Below are positions 11,680-24,900 of a stretch of 64,000 nucleotides of DNA, one piece after another. The stretch is from Dasypus novemcinctus. Its lineage: Eukaryota; Chordata; Mammalia; Cingulata; Dasypodidae. The translations under genes were made by a program, and so were the position numbers. The first letter of the stretch is position 1. Every line of letters starts with the position of its first letter. The DNA lies in assembly GCF_030445035.2 (NCBI RefSeq), contig NC_080680.1, positions 97,531,157 through 97,595,156 on the forward strand, written 5' to 3'. The notes under the pieces were generated by a model that had not been told where the DNA came from, made no database searches, and saw only the letters and a list, made by a program, of their open reading frames with translations.

Positions 11680-12005
11680 AGAGGTGTCCTTGAGGAGGTG
11701 GGTCCCTGAGGAGGCATGTCCCTGAGGAGGTGGGCCCTTGAGGAGGGTCCCTGAGGAGGCATGTCCCTGAGGAGGTGGGCCCTTGAGGAGGGTCCCTGAC
11801 AAGGCATGTCCCTGAGGAGGTGGGCCCTGAGGAAGGGGGTCCCTGAGGAGGTGGGCCCTTGAGGAGGGTCCCTGAGGACACGTGTCCCTGAGGAAGTGGG
11901 CCTTGAGGAGGCAGGCCCTGAGGAGTGGGGGGTCCCTGAGGAGATGGGTCCTTGAGGCAGGCCCTGAATTGGGGGTCCCTGAGGAGGCGGGCGCTGAGGC
12001 CGAGG
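11680..12005. repeat. Minisatellite, 15-base unit with 45-base higher-order period
   Basis: Imperfect copies of CTGAGGAGGTGGGCC-type units. The marker GGCATGTCC recurs 45 bases apart (starting near 11711, 11756 and 11801), showing three-unit higher-order repeats that decay toward 12.0 kb. Because 15 and 45 are multiples of three, long repetitive open frames arise on the minus strand; these are by-products. Confidence 0.85.
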
Positions 12006-12694
12006 CTTGAGCAGGGCAGCCCTCCCGGGGGGTTGCAGAGGCAAGGACAGGAAGGGCCCTAGGGCTTCCCTCTGGAGATGTTGGTTGCCTGGGGCCCAAG
12101 CCCCTGCTGGAGCCAGAGGCAGCTGTGCAGGTGAGACCCGAGGCTCCATCTGCTGATCTGACTGGGTGTGTCTGAGTTGAGTTCCAGAGGGGTTTTGGCT
12201 ATGGCTGGTTTGAGAAGCTCCCTGAGCCAGTCTCTCCGGGTGAAAAAAGAAGATGCACTGAGCCCCGAGGGTCACCGAGTTGAAAGGCGGTGCCTGGAAC
12301 CTGCTGGGCAGGGCCCAAGGCTGCAAGCTCCTCTCTACAGCGGTGCAGCGGAAGGCCTTGGAGTGGGTCGGGGGTCAGGCTGGGGAGAGCCCCGAGTCAA
12401 GCCTTCCAGGAGCCAGAAGCTTGGGCTGAGGCCAGCTCAGCCAGGACTTGCTGGTGACTCTGGGCCACTGCCCTCCTACAGTTGAGACCTGGCGAATGTG
12501 GAAGTGTGTAATGCAGCGCCTGCAGTAAAAAGGTGAGTGGCAGGGAGGAAGAGGGGTCCCCCCTGCCCACAACTGCCACCAGGGTGAGCCACAGGCTGGG
12601 GTTCCTTTGGGAAAGCATGGTGCCCACCCACTGTGCAGAGCCAGCCCCTCTAAAGTTACCCTGGACACAGCTGAACAGAGAGGCGAGTCAGGCT
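12006..12694. other. Sequence immediately 3' of DAB2IP
   Basis: GC-rich unique sequence between the minisatellite and the DAB2IP polyadenylation site. It contains the presumed downstream cleavage element just below 12695. No gene recognised. Confidence 0.5.
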
Positions 12695-12719
12695 TAAAAT
12701 AGCTAAATAAATCTTTAAT
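12695..12719 (-). terminator. DAB2IP: DAB2IP polyadenylation signal and cleavage site
   Basis: On the minus strand ATTAAA occupies 12719-12714, with U-rich sequence (GATTTATTTAGC) immediately after it. Cleavage is expected 15-25 bases on, near 12695. No AATAAA was noticed on this strand between the stop codon and this point, which makes it the best candidate for the distal 3' end. Confidence 0.65.
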
Positions 12720-15700
12720 ATTTCTAATTGCAAATGTACAGAAATTGCACAGCCACACAGAGTCTTAGAACACCAACAACTTTCTCTGTACATTATTACA
12801 TAGTTAAAAGTCACAGCTGGAGGGAGAAGCTCCAGCCAAAACCCCAAAGTTTACATTTTTTTCCTTTTCACATACTTACAAAAGGGGGGAAGAAGGGGAA
12901 GAAGGGGCACGGTGCGGGGGCTGGGGTCAGGTTTGGGGCTGGGTGTGTAGAAAAGAGAGGGCTGCTTCCCTGGATGTCTGGCTTCCGCAGACGGGCGGGG
13001 TGGGAGGGGCAGAGGTGTACTGGGGCAGGTGCTCTGGGGGGTGCGGACACAAGGAGCTCTGGCCTTCCCCACCCCCTTTTCTGGGCAGTTGGAGCATCTT
13101 CACTCAGAGGAAGTTTGGCAGTTTCCTTCACTCTGAACATAAAAGTTATGAAAAAGGCTTCTCTGTGCTGGCAGGGGTGGGAGGGGGCTTCCTCCAGCAG
13201 CGCCGGAGGCCTAGTTAGTGATGGGGTCCTAGGCCCTGGACTTGCCGACGCAGGGACCAACTGCCTGGTCCTCCATCCCCTTCCTTCAGCGACCTCTGCG
13301 CTGCCTGCCTCGGCTGCAGCAGGGTCCACGCCTGGGGCCGCCGGGTCTCGGCAGCCTCTTCACAGCCTGCACACACGCCCCCATCAGCCGCCCCCGGGCA
13401 GGGAGTCACAAGGCCAACAAGTAAATGCTGCAGGCAGGGAAAATCCACAAGCACCCAACCCCCTTTCTCCTGCCCAATACTGTTCTCTAGGTTAACAAAT
13501 AAAATAAAGCCCACCGGGAGAGCAGCAGTTCTGGCCAGCCCTCAGCAGCACCGGGACTAGAGGACTATGTACAATCATCAGGTGAGTAGTTACATTACAG
13601 CCAAACACCAAGAACATTTACAAAAACCGTCAGACTTGCAGTTAAGATAAAAATCTGTGAAGAGTCTGTACACTTTTACAGTTTTTGCACTAGGTAAAGA
13701 AGGTCCTCGCCTGAGAGCCCACCCCACCACGGGCGGCCAGCACCGCCACTGCCGCTGCCTCCTGCGCCGCCTGCTCAGGCCCCGAAACCCCGTATTGCTA
13801 AGAGGTGCTCAGTCCGAGGACGCTCTGCCGCGCCCCATCTGGGAGAGGGGTGGGAAGGAGGGTGGGACTCACAGGGCCGCAGAGGGACGACTCTGAACCA
13901 GGGGAGGGCAACCCTGGAGCCAGGCCCTGCCTGTGTGGCCTCCCCGGTCGGCAATGCAAGGCGCAGGGGCACAGACGGATGCATGCGGGCCCCTGCCGCC
14001 TCCCTTCCTGAGGTTGATGCCACTTGGGGACCTCTGTGCCAGCATCCACCTCTGGCCTTAAGTGAATTGAAGTGACACCTACAAGCCCCCTCCCAGGGAG
14101 CTGCCCATCCCCTGCCCATGGGCCAGGGTGGAGTGCAGAGCAGGTTCTGGGCCATCCCTCCTGCACGTCCACCCTTCTTGGGGGGGTGGGCTTGGCGTCA
14201 ACCCTGGCCCTGGGGCACGTTCCCAGCTGTAGGGGCGGCGGGGGGCTCAGCACCTCTTTCCAAGGGTCCTCCTCAGCATCCCGAGGGTGAGTTGGAGCTG
14301 GAAGACCCCACGGCCCAAGCTCACTTGGCCCTGGCCTAGGGCCAAGGCCTGAAATCCGCAGTGGGTGTGAACACGGAGGGCCCGGGGTCCCAGCTCCTGC
14401 CCACCTACGTCCCACAAGGGGGTGGTGGGGTGGGGCTGGTAAGCTCCACAACAGCCTAGAGCCGAGGGAAACCAGCCCCAGCTGTGGGCGTGCGCCCCTC
14501 CCCTGTCTGCAGCGCCTGGTCCTTGGCTGGGGGGCCGGGAGGGGTGAGGAGGAGGCTGGCCGCACATGGGGCCTGGTGCAGGCTGCTGCTGTCTTGGAGA
14601 GGGAGCAAGTCTAACATCCTCCAGGGCTGCTATTTCCCATGCAGTGCGCACGCTCAATTTAAAAGGCCCCTGTGTTCCAGCAAGCGAGCAAGCGGGCTTT
14701 TGTTTCTAATGCATACTGTGAAAGGAAAAAAAATCACAGTTATCCACCTTCTCAGGGCCTGTGGGCATTAGAATTTTTTCTTTTTAAACCATCAGTCAGA
14801 GGAAAAACCACCGTTTCTCTCAGGGTGAGCACCAGGTAGCCACGCCCTGCAGGGCCGCTGTGCCCCGGATGCACTGGGCCCCTGGGACAGGGGCAGGCAC
14901 CACGCACAGTGTGACCTGGGCCAACTCGGCCCGGGCCTTTGGCTTTGGGAGACCCCAGAGCATCAGCCTGGGCCCTGTGGCAAGTCTGGGAGGACGGGGG
15001 TCGTCCACTCCGGTACGAGAGTCAAGAAGACAGAGCCAGGCTCCTCTCTGGGTCTATGTGGCAATACAGCTGAGGAGAGGGAAGGTGGGAGCCTGGGCAC
15101 AGGTATGTGGGGGTGAGGTCCTTGGTTCCTCACGGCCAGGAAGGGCCCGGCAGGCCGCATGCAGGGGCAGGTGGTCAGGGAGGGGCCGGCGACCACGGCA
15201 CCCTCACAGCTCTGCGCCCTCCCACCATCTCCAGGCCTGCTGACTGACCTGCGGGGGCAGGTCCCACAGGGCAGGGGCCTGGCTGCCAAGGAGTCCTGGG
15301 CCTCTGAGGAGGCCAGGGAAGCCACAGGAGTAGGCAGCCAGCTCTAATCCTTCCTCCTCTGCAGGCAGCTCCCTCCCTGGGGAGGACGTGGGGTACATGC
15401 ACTTGGCCAGGTCAAGGAGGAAAGGGTGACAAATTCAGTAATCACCAAATTCAGTAATCAACAAAGACAGGTTTCTGGCAGGCCCTCTGCTCCCGCCAGG
15501 CTGTCCCGCTCCCCTGCGTGCAGTCTCTTCCGCCTGCACCCAAACGCACTTCTCAGCCGGAAGAGAGGGGAGCGGGCTGGTGAGCCGGCCTCCGCTGCGT
15601 CAGTCTCACGCTGCTCCCTCTGTGGCCCCTCTGTGGCCCGCCTCCGGGGCAGCAGGCAGAGGGCGGGGGGAGCCGAGCGTCGGCCTCTTGCCGCCCGCAC

Positions 15701-15802
15701 CGGGGCTGCGGCTGTGGGGGCGCTCCTCCCCGGGCCGAGACCCTGCCCTCGGCCACCACAGTCCTCCCTCTCCTTGGGCAGGCTCCTCCCTCCTTGGGCA
15801 GG
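12695..15802 (-). other. DAB2IP: DAB2IP 3' untranslated region
   Basis: About 3.1 kb from the stop codon (15803-15805) to the ATTAAA-directed end. The stop-proximal part (about 13.7-15.8 kb) is GC-rich, while the distal part near 13.5-13.7 kb and 12.7-12.9 kb is AT-richer and looks conserved in style. A small direct repeat (AAATTCAGTAATCA, twice near 15432 and 15448) is visible. Open frames here are GC-driven and not coding. Confidence 0.75.
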
Positions 15803-15970
15803 TTAACAATTGCTGCTGTTTCGGAACTCGCCGTTCTCAGTAATCTGCAATTTGGTGGGGTTGGTGGGGGAGATGCCGTTACGGGCTTGCATGCTGTACC
15901 TCTCTTTCAGCTGGGTCAGGGCGCTCATGAGGCGGGCGTTGGCGGCGTCCAGCGAGGCGATACGCTTCTC
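15803..15970 (-). CDS. DAB2IP: DAB2IP terminal coding exon: residues 1135-1189 and stop
   Basis: 168 coding bases: 55 codons and TAA (15805-15803). Begins [18 protein letters not shown], ends the coiled coil, then a short tail ending [11 protein letters not shown]. Acceptor TCCACAG at 15972-15971. The 3' UTR continues in the same exon. Confidence 0.96.
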   Translation of the reverse strand, partial: EKRIASLDAANARLMSALTQLKERYSMQARNGISPTNPTKLQITENGEFRNSSNC

Positions 15971-18900
15971 CTGTGGACAAGGCAGGCATGAGTGGCAGCT
16001 GTGGGATGGGGACAGTGCCGGGAAGAAGCCCTCGGCTGTGGGTGCCTACAAGCAGGGTCTGGGAGAGGGGGAAGGAGGTGGCCTGGAGAAGACACAGAGA
16101 TGGTGAGGAGTGGACCACGGGCCAAGGGTGGGAGGGTATCTGGCTGAGGAGCAGCATGCTCGCTGGGCCAAGATGCCATCGGCAGCCTGCCTTCCTGTAG
16201 GGTCTCCAAGCTCTACCCCCTCACCTGCTTCTCATCTCCCACAGGGCAGCTCTGGTCATGTCACATATCAGCCCTGAGGCCCCAAGGTCCCGAGGCCAGG
16301 CATTGGGCACCCTCACTGTTGAGTACGTGTGTGTCTGGGGGGGGAGGGGTATGACGCAGAGACCACAGCTCCCAACAGGCTTTGCAGCTCATGTTTCTGA
16401 GCAAGGCCCCATTCCTGGGCCAGTGAGAGTACGGAAACCACAGCTCTGTAAAGAGCCTCACTGCCCCCTCTGCCCAGCCTGCTATCACCCCCATCCCACC
16501 TTTCCCTTCCCTGTGCCCCTACGAATAGCTTCCACTCTTTGGTCAGCACCCCTGGTGAAAAGTAATGCCTGCCAAGGCCCAGCAAGGGGGAGATCCATGC
16601 CTCCCCTTTCACAGATTGTCCTAAGTGAGCTTGTCGCCCACTGAGACCCACAGGTCTGACTTCTCAGAGTCAGAGGTCCTGATCTCTTATTCCTCCTCAG
16701 TTTTTTTAGAGGGGGGTATGACTAAGGATGTGGAGAAACCAGAGTCATCTGCTCCTCACCCCAGGTTTTCTAACACCTGAGGCCAATTAATGGGCCAGAA
16801 TGTGCGCTGCCCCCACCTGGGCGTCTATGATCTTCTGTTTGGAGTCTACAGCTGCTTGCATTTCTGCATGGTCCTTCTTCAGCTCTTCTTCCACTGACAT
16901 CAACCTGCAACCAGAAACAGGGAGTCAGGTTGGTACTTGAGGGAGCAGGCCAAGAGGTGGCATGAGGCTTTGTGGGAAAAACCCCATCGCATCCACACGG
17001 AAGACACACTAGGAAGCTCCTCTGTGGGCCACAACCCCCCTGCCAAACCTGCCTGAGGCAGTGCCCCCTGGTTGCAGGCACACAGCGACTAATATGGGCT
17101 TGGTCTACTCCTTCCTGGACTCCTCTCCACCCTTCCTAGACTCTGTTCTGAAATCCCTTGGGGCTGTCCCTTTCCTGATGTTCTTCCAGAAGCCAAGGTG
17201 GGAGGTCCTAGGCATTAGGCCCTCACAACTCCTACAGGGTAAAGCAAGGCAGGTGGTGCTGCCATAGAACCTATGATACAGGTGGGAATTGCAGGCCCTG
17301 AAAGGCTCTAGGGCTGTCTCTCTTTCCACCCACCATTCACCCATCCATCCATCTATATTCTCTGAGGCTATGCAGGGCTCTGTGTTGGGCACTCAAAGTA
17401 TGAGATGAATGACATGTTAGCTTTTCCCTCAAGGAGGTGACCGTGCAGTAGGGGTGCAGACAATACCCGGGATGGCTGTGGCTGTGCTAGAAACTGGCAT
17501 GGGGACGACCAGAGGAACAGAGAAGAGGAAGTAACTATCTTTCCTGAGGGCGGGGTAGGGATTCATACACTGGACCTGACCATATGAAGAACAAGTGTTT
17601 GCAGGTGGGAAAACGACCAGAGATGAGGGAGCACCATCTGCAAAAGCGCAGAGGCAAGAGGTTTGGACCTGTCACCAGGTTCTCTTGCTGCGAGACCTCT
17701 CCTAGCCTTCATTTGTCTCCCTGAGGCATTTATCCCTGCTGATCACTCCCATTTTCCAATTTTCTTCTTTTATCTTGTAGACCCCACACTGTCCAGCTTG
17801 TTTCCTACCTCTCAGGCTACTACTCCTAGAAAGCCAGGGTTCCACAGAGCTCTGGCCTCAGCCTTCTGTTCTCACTCTATGTACTCTTCTCTGGTGAGCT
17901 CATCACTCCTAATGGATGTTCCATCTCTACCCTGACATTTCTCTAGCCCAGAGCAGTCTCAACAACTGGGCAGGTCTTAGCCCCTTTCATAGTAGATGTA
18001 AAGGGAGGTTAAGCACAGTGAAGTAGGAACCACACAGGGCTGATGTGAGAAGTCAATGGGTGGAAATTAAAAAAAAAAAGAAGTCAATGGGATGCGAGGT
18101 CAGGGGTTGTGGACCAGGAGGAAGGGGTGTGGGGACCATGCCAAGGTGGGTGCCTCATTATAGGAAGGTGAGATGTTGGGAGAAGCATGTAAGACTTGTG
18201 TATGGGGGAGGAGAGGAGAGGTGTGTTAGATGATATCACTCAGAAGGGAAATTACTTTGGAGGAAGAGACTTCTGCTTCTGACTATGACGGAATAACAGG
18301 GACCAGGTTTACCTTCCTGCCTTAAAAAAAATAAAAAAGTGAAACTGGACAAAATATATGAAACAAAAGTTTTCAGACACTTAACAACAGGCAGCACAGA
18401 ACAGTGATTCCTAAGAGAAGGGAAACAAACAAGGTGAGCCCTACAAGTGCCCCAGTTCACTGTCTGGAGTTTTCAGCAAAGCAAAGACGGGGTTGGGGAA
18501 GCCCAAACAGAGCTGGGGGTCTCACAGAACGAGGAGACCGTGGGAGGTCAAGGTGGTCACAGTGGCTAGGATTTGTTGGGTGATTGCTAGAGAGGAGGAA
18601 GTTATACAGAGATAAACTCCCGAGGGGCCTCCTTCAGTCTCTGGCTGAGTTCCAAACTGCCTGGGTGTGAGAAAATGGACAAACTGGGGGAAGAATTGCT
18701 GGACAGAAATATACAAAATAACCACTAGGAATAGTTCATATTTTACCAGCTAGAATAGAGAGACTTCCTAGCACACAGGACATCAAAGAGAAACCCCAGA
18801 AATTGCCTCAATAGTGGAGCCAAATTAGGCTCAGACTAAAGGCTGTCTGGAATGCATCCTAATAAAACTTTTTAAAAACTAAGGCTTGAAAAAAACAAAC

Positions 18901-21900
18901 TAACAAGAAACTAAGCCTCAAAGGATCAAACTGATTCCAAGCAACCTCACTGTATCTCAGAACAAAGCCCGAAAAATTTTAAAGGAACACAAAAACAGCA
19001 CCCAACTATGTAAAATACACACAACATCTGGCATCCAACCAAAAATTACCAGACAGGCAAAGAAGCAGAAAAATATAATCCCATTACCAGGAGGAAAAGT
19101 AATCAATAAAAAAAGACAAAGAAATGTCACAGAATTAGTAGATAAGGACAATAAAAAAAACTGCTCTTTTTATGTGTTTATTATTATTAGAATAACGAAA
19201 ATGCTCTAATAATGATTAAAGTAATGAATGTACAAGTAGTTGATTATACCAAATACCACTGACTGTACACTTTGGATGGACTGTATGCTTTATTAATATG
19301 TATCAATAAAATTGATTTTAAAAAAGAACTATTCTAAATATATTCCATATCTTCAGGAAGATCGAGGAGAGTATGAACATGATGAGAAGAAAAGTGGAAG
19401 GAATTAAGAAAAAAAACACAAGCTGAAATTCCAGAGGTAGAAAATACAATATCTGAAATGACAAAATATTAGATGAGATTAATAGCTAGTTAGACACTGA
19501 AGAAGAAATGATTAGTGAATTTGAAGATAGTCATTAAAGTTATCCAAAATGAAAGCAAAAAAATGATAAAACAATTAAACAAAAACAGCAGTGAAATATA
19601 GGACAATATAAAGCAGGCTAACATATGTGTGATGGGGAGTCTCAGAAAAGTGATAGGTGGAAGACAATATTTCTTGAAATAATGGTCAAAATTTTATCCA
19701 AATGTGTTGAAAACTATAAATCCACAGATCTAAGAGCTCAACAAATCCAAGAAACTTGAAAAGAAAACCGCACCAAGGCACATCATAATCAAGTTGCTGA
19801 AAACCAGTGATAAAGAATCTTAAAAACAGCAGAGAAAAATGACACATTATATACAGAGGAACAAATACAAGAATGACAGATTTCCTATCATTATACCCTG
19901 AGAGCCAAATCCGGCCTGCCACCTGTTTACAGATACAGGCATACCAAACAAATCGTTCTGCTGTAAGGGCGGAGTTAACCTTATAGCCTAAAAGCCTAAA
20001 AGATTTACTATCTGCTCCTTTACAGAAGGTTAGCTGACTCCTGCCCTAAAGCAACTAACAAAGAGATACAGCTAATAAAGGAGATAAAATAGAATCATTT
20101 AAAAAATACAAAAAACAAAACCCTCAATCCAAAAGAAAGCAAGACAAAAAAAGGAACAAAGAACAGATGGTACAAAAAAAAAACAAATAACAAGATAAAA
20201 GATTTAAGTGCAATTATACCAATAATCATATTAAATGTGAATGGTCTAAACACTCCAAATAAAAGGCAAAAACTGCCAGGTTTGAAAAAAAGCAAGACTC
20301 AGTAATAAGCTGCCTATGAAAGAAACTACTTCATATATAAAGACATAGATGGGTTAAATGTATAAAAATGGAAAAAAATATAACATGCTAAAAGTAATTG
20401 AAAGAAAGTTAAGGTGGCTATTTAACGACAGACAAAGCAGATAATTCAGGGATAAAGAAGGTCATGCTATAGTGTTAGAGAGAGCAGTTCAACAAGAGAA
20501 CATAACAAATCAAAATCTGTATGCACCTAAAGAACCAAGTTTCTGTGTACATAAAGCAAAAACCAATAGAAATAAAAGGAGAAATAGATAAACCTATAAC
20601 TATAATTGAAGATTTCAATACCCTTTTCTCAATAATAGAACAAGTAGAAGTGAAAAATACAATGTCTGATAGAGAAATCACTAAGCATAGAGAAGACCTG
20701 AACGACACTATTAACCAAATTGACCTAATTGACATTTCTATTAGAAGGAAATATACCAGGAGTGGTTAGTAGAAAATATTAATAAATGTGCTAAGCCACT
20801 GAATTCAGGAGCACATATACCTCTCAGAGAATATGCAAACCACAGTGTAGGAGGTTAGGGTAGAAAGTGCTTCTATTCTTGGAACTACAAACATGAGTTG
20901 AACCAAGAGTGCAGCTGAAGGTCAAGTGAGCATAATCTCGTCATCCGTATTACTGGCCCTCTGGCCATGTTAACTCTTCTACAGTGAACAAAACCATAGG
21001 TAAATAGAGCAAAGGGTAATTAAAAACAGAGAAAAAAGTGGTCTAAATAAGAGGAATTTGGGAAGGATTTATGCAGTGGACAAAGGATGAGGCCAGAAGG
21101 GGGAATTTCCTAGCTACTGCACACCTGCTCAAGGTGTCCTGATGACAGGATCTTACATGGCGCAAATAAACAAGTTGGTAAATCCACCTTCTCTGCTCTT
21201 GTGCCTGGTATTACTGACACAAGGAAATAAACCTCAGGTTTGAACCAAGTGGGTTGGCCTGAGATGCTAAACCTTGATTGCACTCCCTGTCCCCTGCAGA
21301 CATCAAGGAGGGTTTGCCCACCCTACAAACGGGTGGGGGTGGGGGGTAGAGAGAAATGGAGGAGTCAACATAGGACAAACATCAGCCCTAGATAAAGATG
21401 AGAATCAGCAGTAAAACCAATTGCTCCCCTGGAAATCTTTTCTAGTTAACGCACAGGTACCTTAGAATGCAACACATCCAAAGCTAGCATCATCATTGTT
21501 CCCCCCTCCCCACCTCCACCCAAAATGCTCCTCTTCCAGAGTTCCCCTTATTTCAGCTGTTGGCATTACGATACACCCAGATGTTCTTGGTAGAAACCTG
21601 GGGGTTATTCCTGTTTTCCTCTCCTTCACCTCCCACCTTCCCCTACTGAATATAACTGACATTCATTCCTACTTACCCGCCCTCAATCTGATCTTAAAGT
21701 CTTTCCTGACACCTCCAATCCAGTTTCTAACCCCCCTACCCCCGAAAGAGCTTACAAAGACAAGCCTGACTCCTTATGGGGACCAAAAGGCCCTCCATGG
21801 GCAGGACTTGGCTGACCAGTCCAGCCTCACTTCTGCCATCACTTACTTCACATCTCACCATCAAGAAACAATGCGCCATATGGGGTCTCCCCACACTCTG

Positions 21901-24900
21901 GGCTACCACCCACCTCTAAGGCCTGGGCTCATGCTGTCCCCCTGCTTGGGACACCCTTCCCTCCTCTGGGCTCTCCACAAGTCTGAGGGCTACTTGAGGG
22001 CGGTGGACAGGTCTGTCCATCAGTGCAGGTGGTACCGGGACTGGGTCTAGGTCAGGAGCAGGCCACCCTCACCTGCTGATGATGCCCTTCATCTGGATGT
22101 CCTTGTCCTCCTGCTGCCGCCGCAGCCGTTCCTCACCCTCTTCCAGCCGAGCCTGGTACTCCAGCACCAGCTTCTGCGTTGTCTCCTCCTGGCACTTGAA
22201 TAGGGTCTCATACTCCTCCAGCTTCTTGGTGGAGATTCGCAACTTGTCCTGCAGCACTGCTAGGTCCTGCCGGGAGGGCAGCATGCCACAGGCACAACAC
22301 CCAGGACAGAGAACACAGACTCATTAGCACATTCCAGAACCCAGGGTGAGTGGGAGTACAACTCGGAATGCCCCAGTGGCTGCAATCTCAGCCCACTTCA
22401 CTCAATAAACATCCAAGGTGTCCAGCCAGAAGGGAGGTGAGACTCAGAGCCTGTCCCCCCAGACCTGGGGGTCTCTCCACTACAAATCCCTGACCCCAAG
22501 TCTGACCTTTATGGCTATCAGGGGATGAAGACTCAAACTAGTCTCCAGGGTAAGGGTACAATTAGGGCCTTGAGCCTTTAAAACTTTAAAATAAACATGT
22601 TTTGGGAAGCAAATGTAGCTCAGTGGTTGAACACCTGCTTTCCATGTACGAGGTTCTAGGTTCAATCCCTGGTACCTCCTAAAAAAAAATTAAAAATAAA
22701 CAAAATGGACATTTTAAATATAGGTAAATTCTTAGATGTATTAAGAACTTTTGGCAGCCTCATTTACAGAAAGGGAAACTGAGATCCACAAGGTGAGGTG
22801 ACCAACTTACCTAGAGAGTGGATGACTGACCAATTGGATAAGATACCCTAGCCTCCCAGGCTCTACCTGACCCTAATGCCAAAGCTGTGTATATGGGGTA
22901 GGATGGGGTTGGACGGGCGGGAGGGAGAGAAAGCCGAAAGTGGTTCTGGGCTTTCCAGATCAGCTCTCATTTCGCAGGGACCTCAGCCTTTGGGGAAAAG
23001 AAGTGATGTGTAAAGAGGCAAGAGAAGCAGCAAGCTGGGAGGCTGCAGGGGCTGGACAGAGAACAAGGAGCCTCAGCACAGGAGAGACAGGGTCAACATC
23101 AGAATCAAGAGGACCCAGGACTGATGGGAGGAAGACAGGGGTAGAAGGAACTGGACCCCAACTCAATCTTCAGCAAAGGACTGCATAAAGGCAGCTACCC
23201 CACTTGCTGGAAACCCCAGTCCCACCCCAAATCCACGTCCTGGATTAAAGCTGGACTGGCTGGAGAGCCCCAGCTCTAGGAGAAAGAGCTCTGGCCCCTT
23301 CAAGATCTTCTGGCTCAGTTGGCCAGAGGGGACTAGGAAGCGCCCTCCCTGACAGGTGGAGGAAGGTGTAGGATGAGGCCTCCAGGGAGTCCGAAGGGAC
23401 AATGGCTCCTGGATCTGCCTTTAGGGTTTGTAGCAACGAGGATCAGAGAAGCAGGCAGCTCATTCCACTAAGGAACAGAGGAAAGAGGAAACTACAGCTG
23501 CAGACTGGCTGTTGAAATCATTTAGGCAATCCCTGCAATTCCCAGATGAGAAAGAGGCTCAGAAAGGCATGGAGCCTGGCCCCAGGTTCACACAGGGAGT
23601 CTGGGGTGAGGGCGGGCCTCCCAGGTCTCCAGCCACACTCCGGCTCTTAGAGCTCTTTGCCCTACATCCCCTGCTCCTCTCAGCACTTATGATGAAAGCA
23701 TGTGGATGCAGTAGGCCAAGGGCATGGTGGAGGGTGGCGGAATGCAGCATGGAGATGGGCCCTCGCCCTAGGCTAGCGAGAGGGAAATCTGCCACCCTGA
23801 CCTCTGTGCCCTTGCTTGAGAGGCTGCTACAAGCTTTCCTGGGGCCACAGGGGACAAGGGCACCCAGATACAAGTGCAGGGAATGGAGGCTGTTCTGGCA
23901 GGCCTTGCCCTGGGTCCTTGGTCTACCTGGGACTTAGCCCCCAGGGGGAGACAAGAATTGGCCATGGATCCCAGACAGCTGTCATAACAACTAAAAGAAT
24001 TTGAAAATAGTGGTAGCATCCTGAGCTTCACCAAGTACTAGTTGGGGGTGGGATCTGGAATTTTTAGAACAGCCTTTTTTTCCCCAGTGGGAAGAAAAGA
24101 TCTCAGTGGCAATTTGAGACCCACCCCTTGTCCTGACATCACTGCTCTTTCTTTCCCAGGCCCTACTGAGTTTGTCCAGGAAAGAGCCAGGTCTTGGGCT
24201 GGCACAAACCCAGGGGGAAAGGGCTCTGTCTGGGGGTGGCTGCCCAGCTGTCTTGGGCACCCATGCCTCTGCTTCCACAATTCATGAGGCTCCCTCCAAT
24301 GAATGCCTTTGGGACCCCCAGCCCACCAGCCCCAGAATTCTCAGCCTTTCCCTGTCTCCATCACCTGGAGCAGGGGGCCCTCCTGGAGGTCTCATCACCA
24401 GGTCCCAGGAACCTGGAATGCAACTCAAGCTCTCGGGTGATTCTGATGGCAGACTGTACAGGAAATCTCAGATCTAGCCTAAATCCCTCTTGCTGCTTTT
24501 CCTCCAGCTTCCACTGACTGCAGTCCTCATGTGGGACAAGGGGTTGAGAAGGGACTGGCCATTTGCAGGAACATGCAGCACCCCTTTATTCAGGGCTCTT
24601 GAGGAGCAAATTCTGCCAGTTGCCCCAGGGAGGCAGCCCCGCCCTGTCCCCATCTGCCAGGGTCCAGCTTTACCTTTTCTGCTTGGCTGGGCTCCTCTTT
24701 ACTCCTTAGCCTATCCCTGTGGGGGGGGTCTGTGCCCAGGCCCTCGTCTTCTAACAACTGCGCGTTCATGGTCAAGAGCCAAGCGGCCGTGCGGTCCAGG
24801 GCATTGGGGCTCACGGGCGAAGGGCCCTACAATGAAACACAGCTGTGAGGGGCCTGGAGGAGGCAGAAGGAAAGAAGGGAGATGGGCAGGGAGTGGCATC

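Larger units (their letters stand above)
16905..22072 (-). other. DAB2IP: DAB2IP intron with an old L1 insertion
   Basis: 5168 bases. The central 2.5 kb is a degenerate antisense-to-gene L1. The flanks (about 17.6-17.95 kb and 21.55-22.0 kb) contain C/T-rich, old-LINE-like sequence. No coding exon seen. Confidence 0.7.

Noticed and set aside
11208..12326. Minus-strand 372-codon open frame with Pro/Gly/Ser/Leu repeats
   Set aside because: It is the translation of the 15/45-base minisatellite and flanking GC-rich DNA. The period is a multiple of three, so openness is automatic; no recognisable domain or splice context.
13798..14565. Minus-strand 255-codon frame downstream of the DAB2IP stop
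   Set aside because: GC-rich 3' UTR composition. It lies after the true stop codon and has no recognised similarity.
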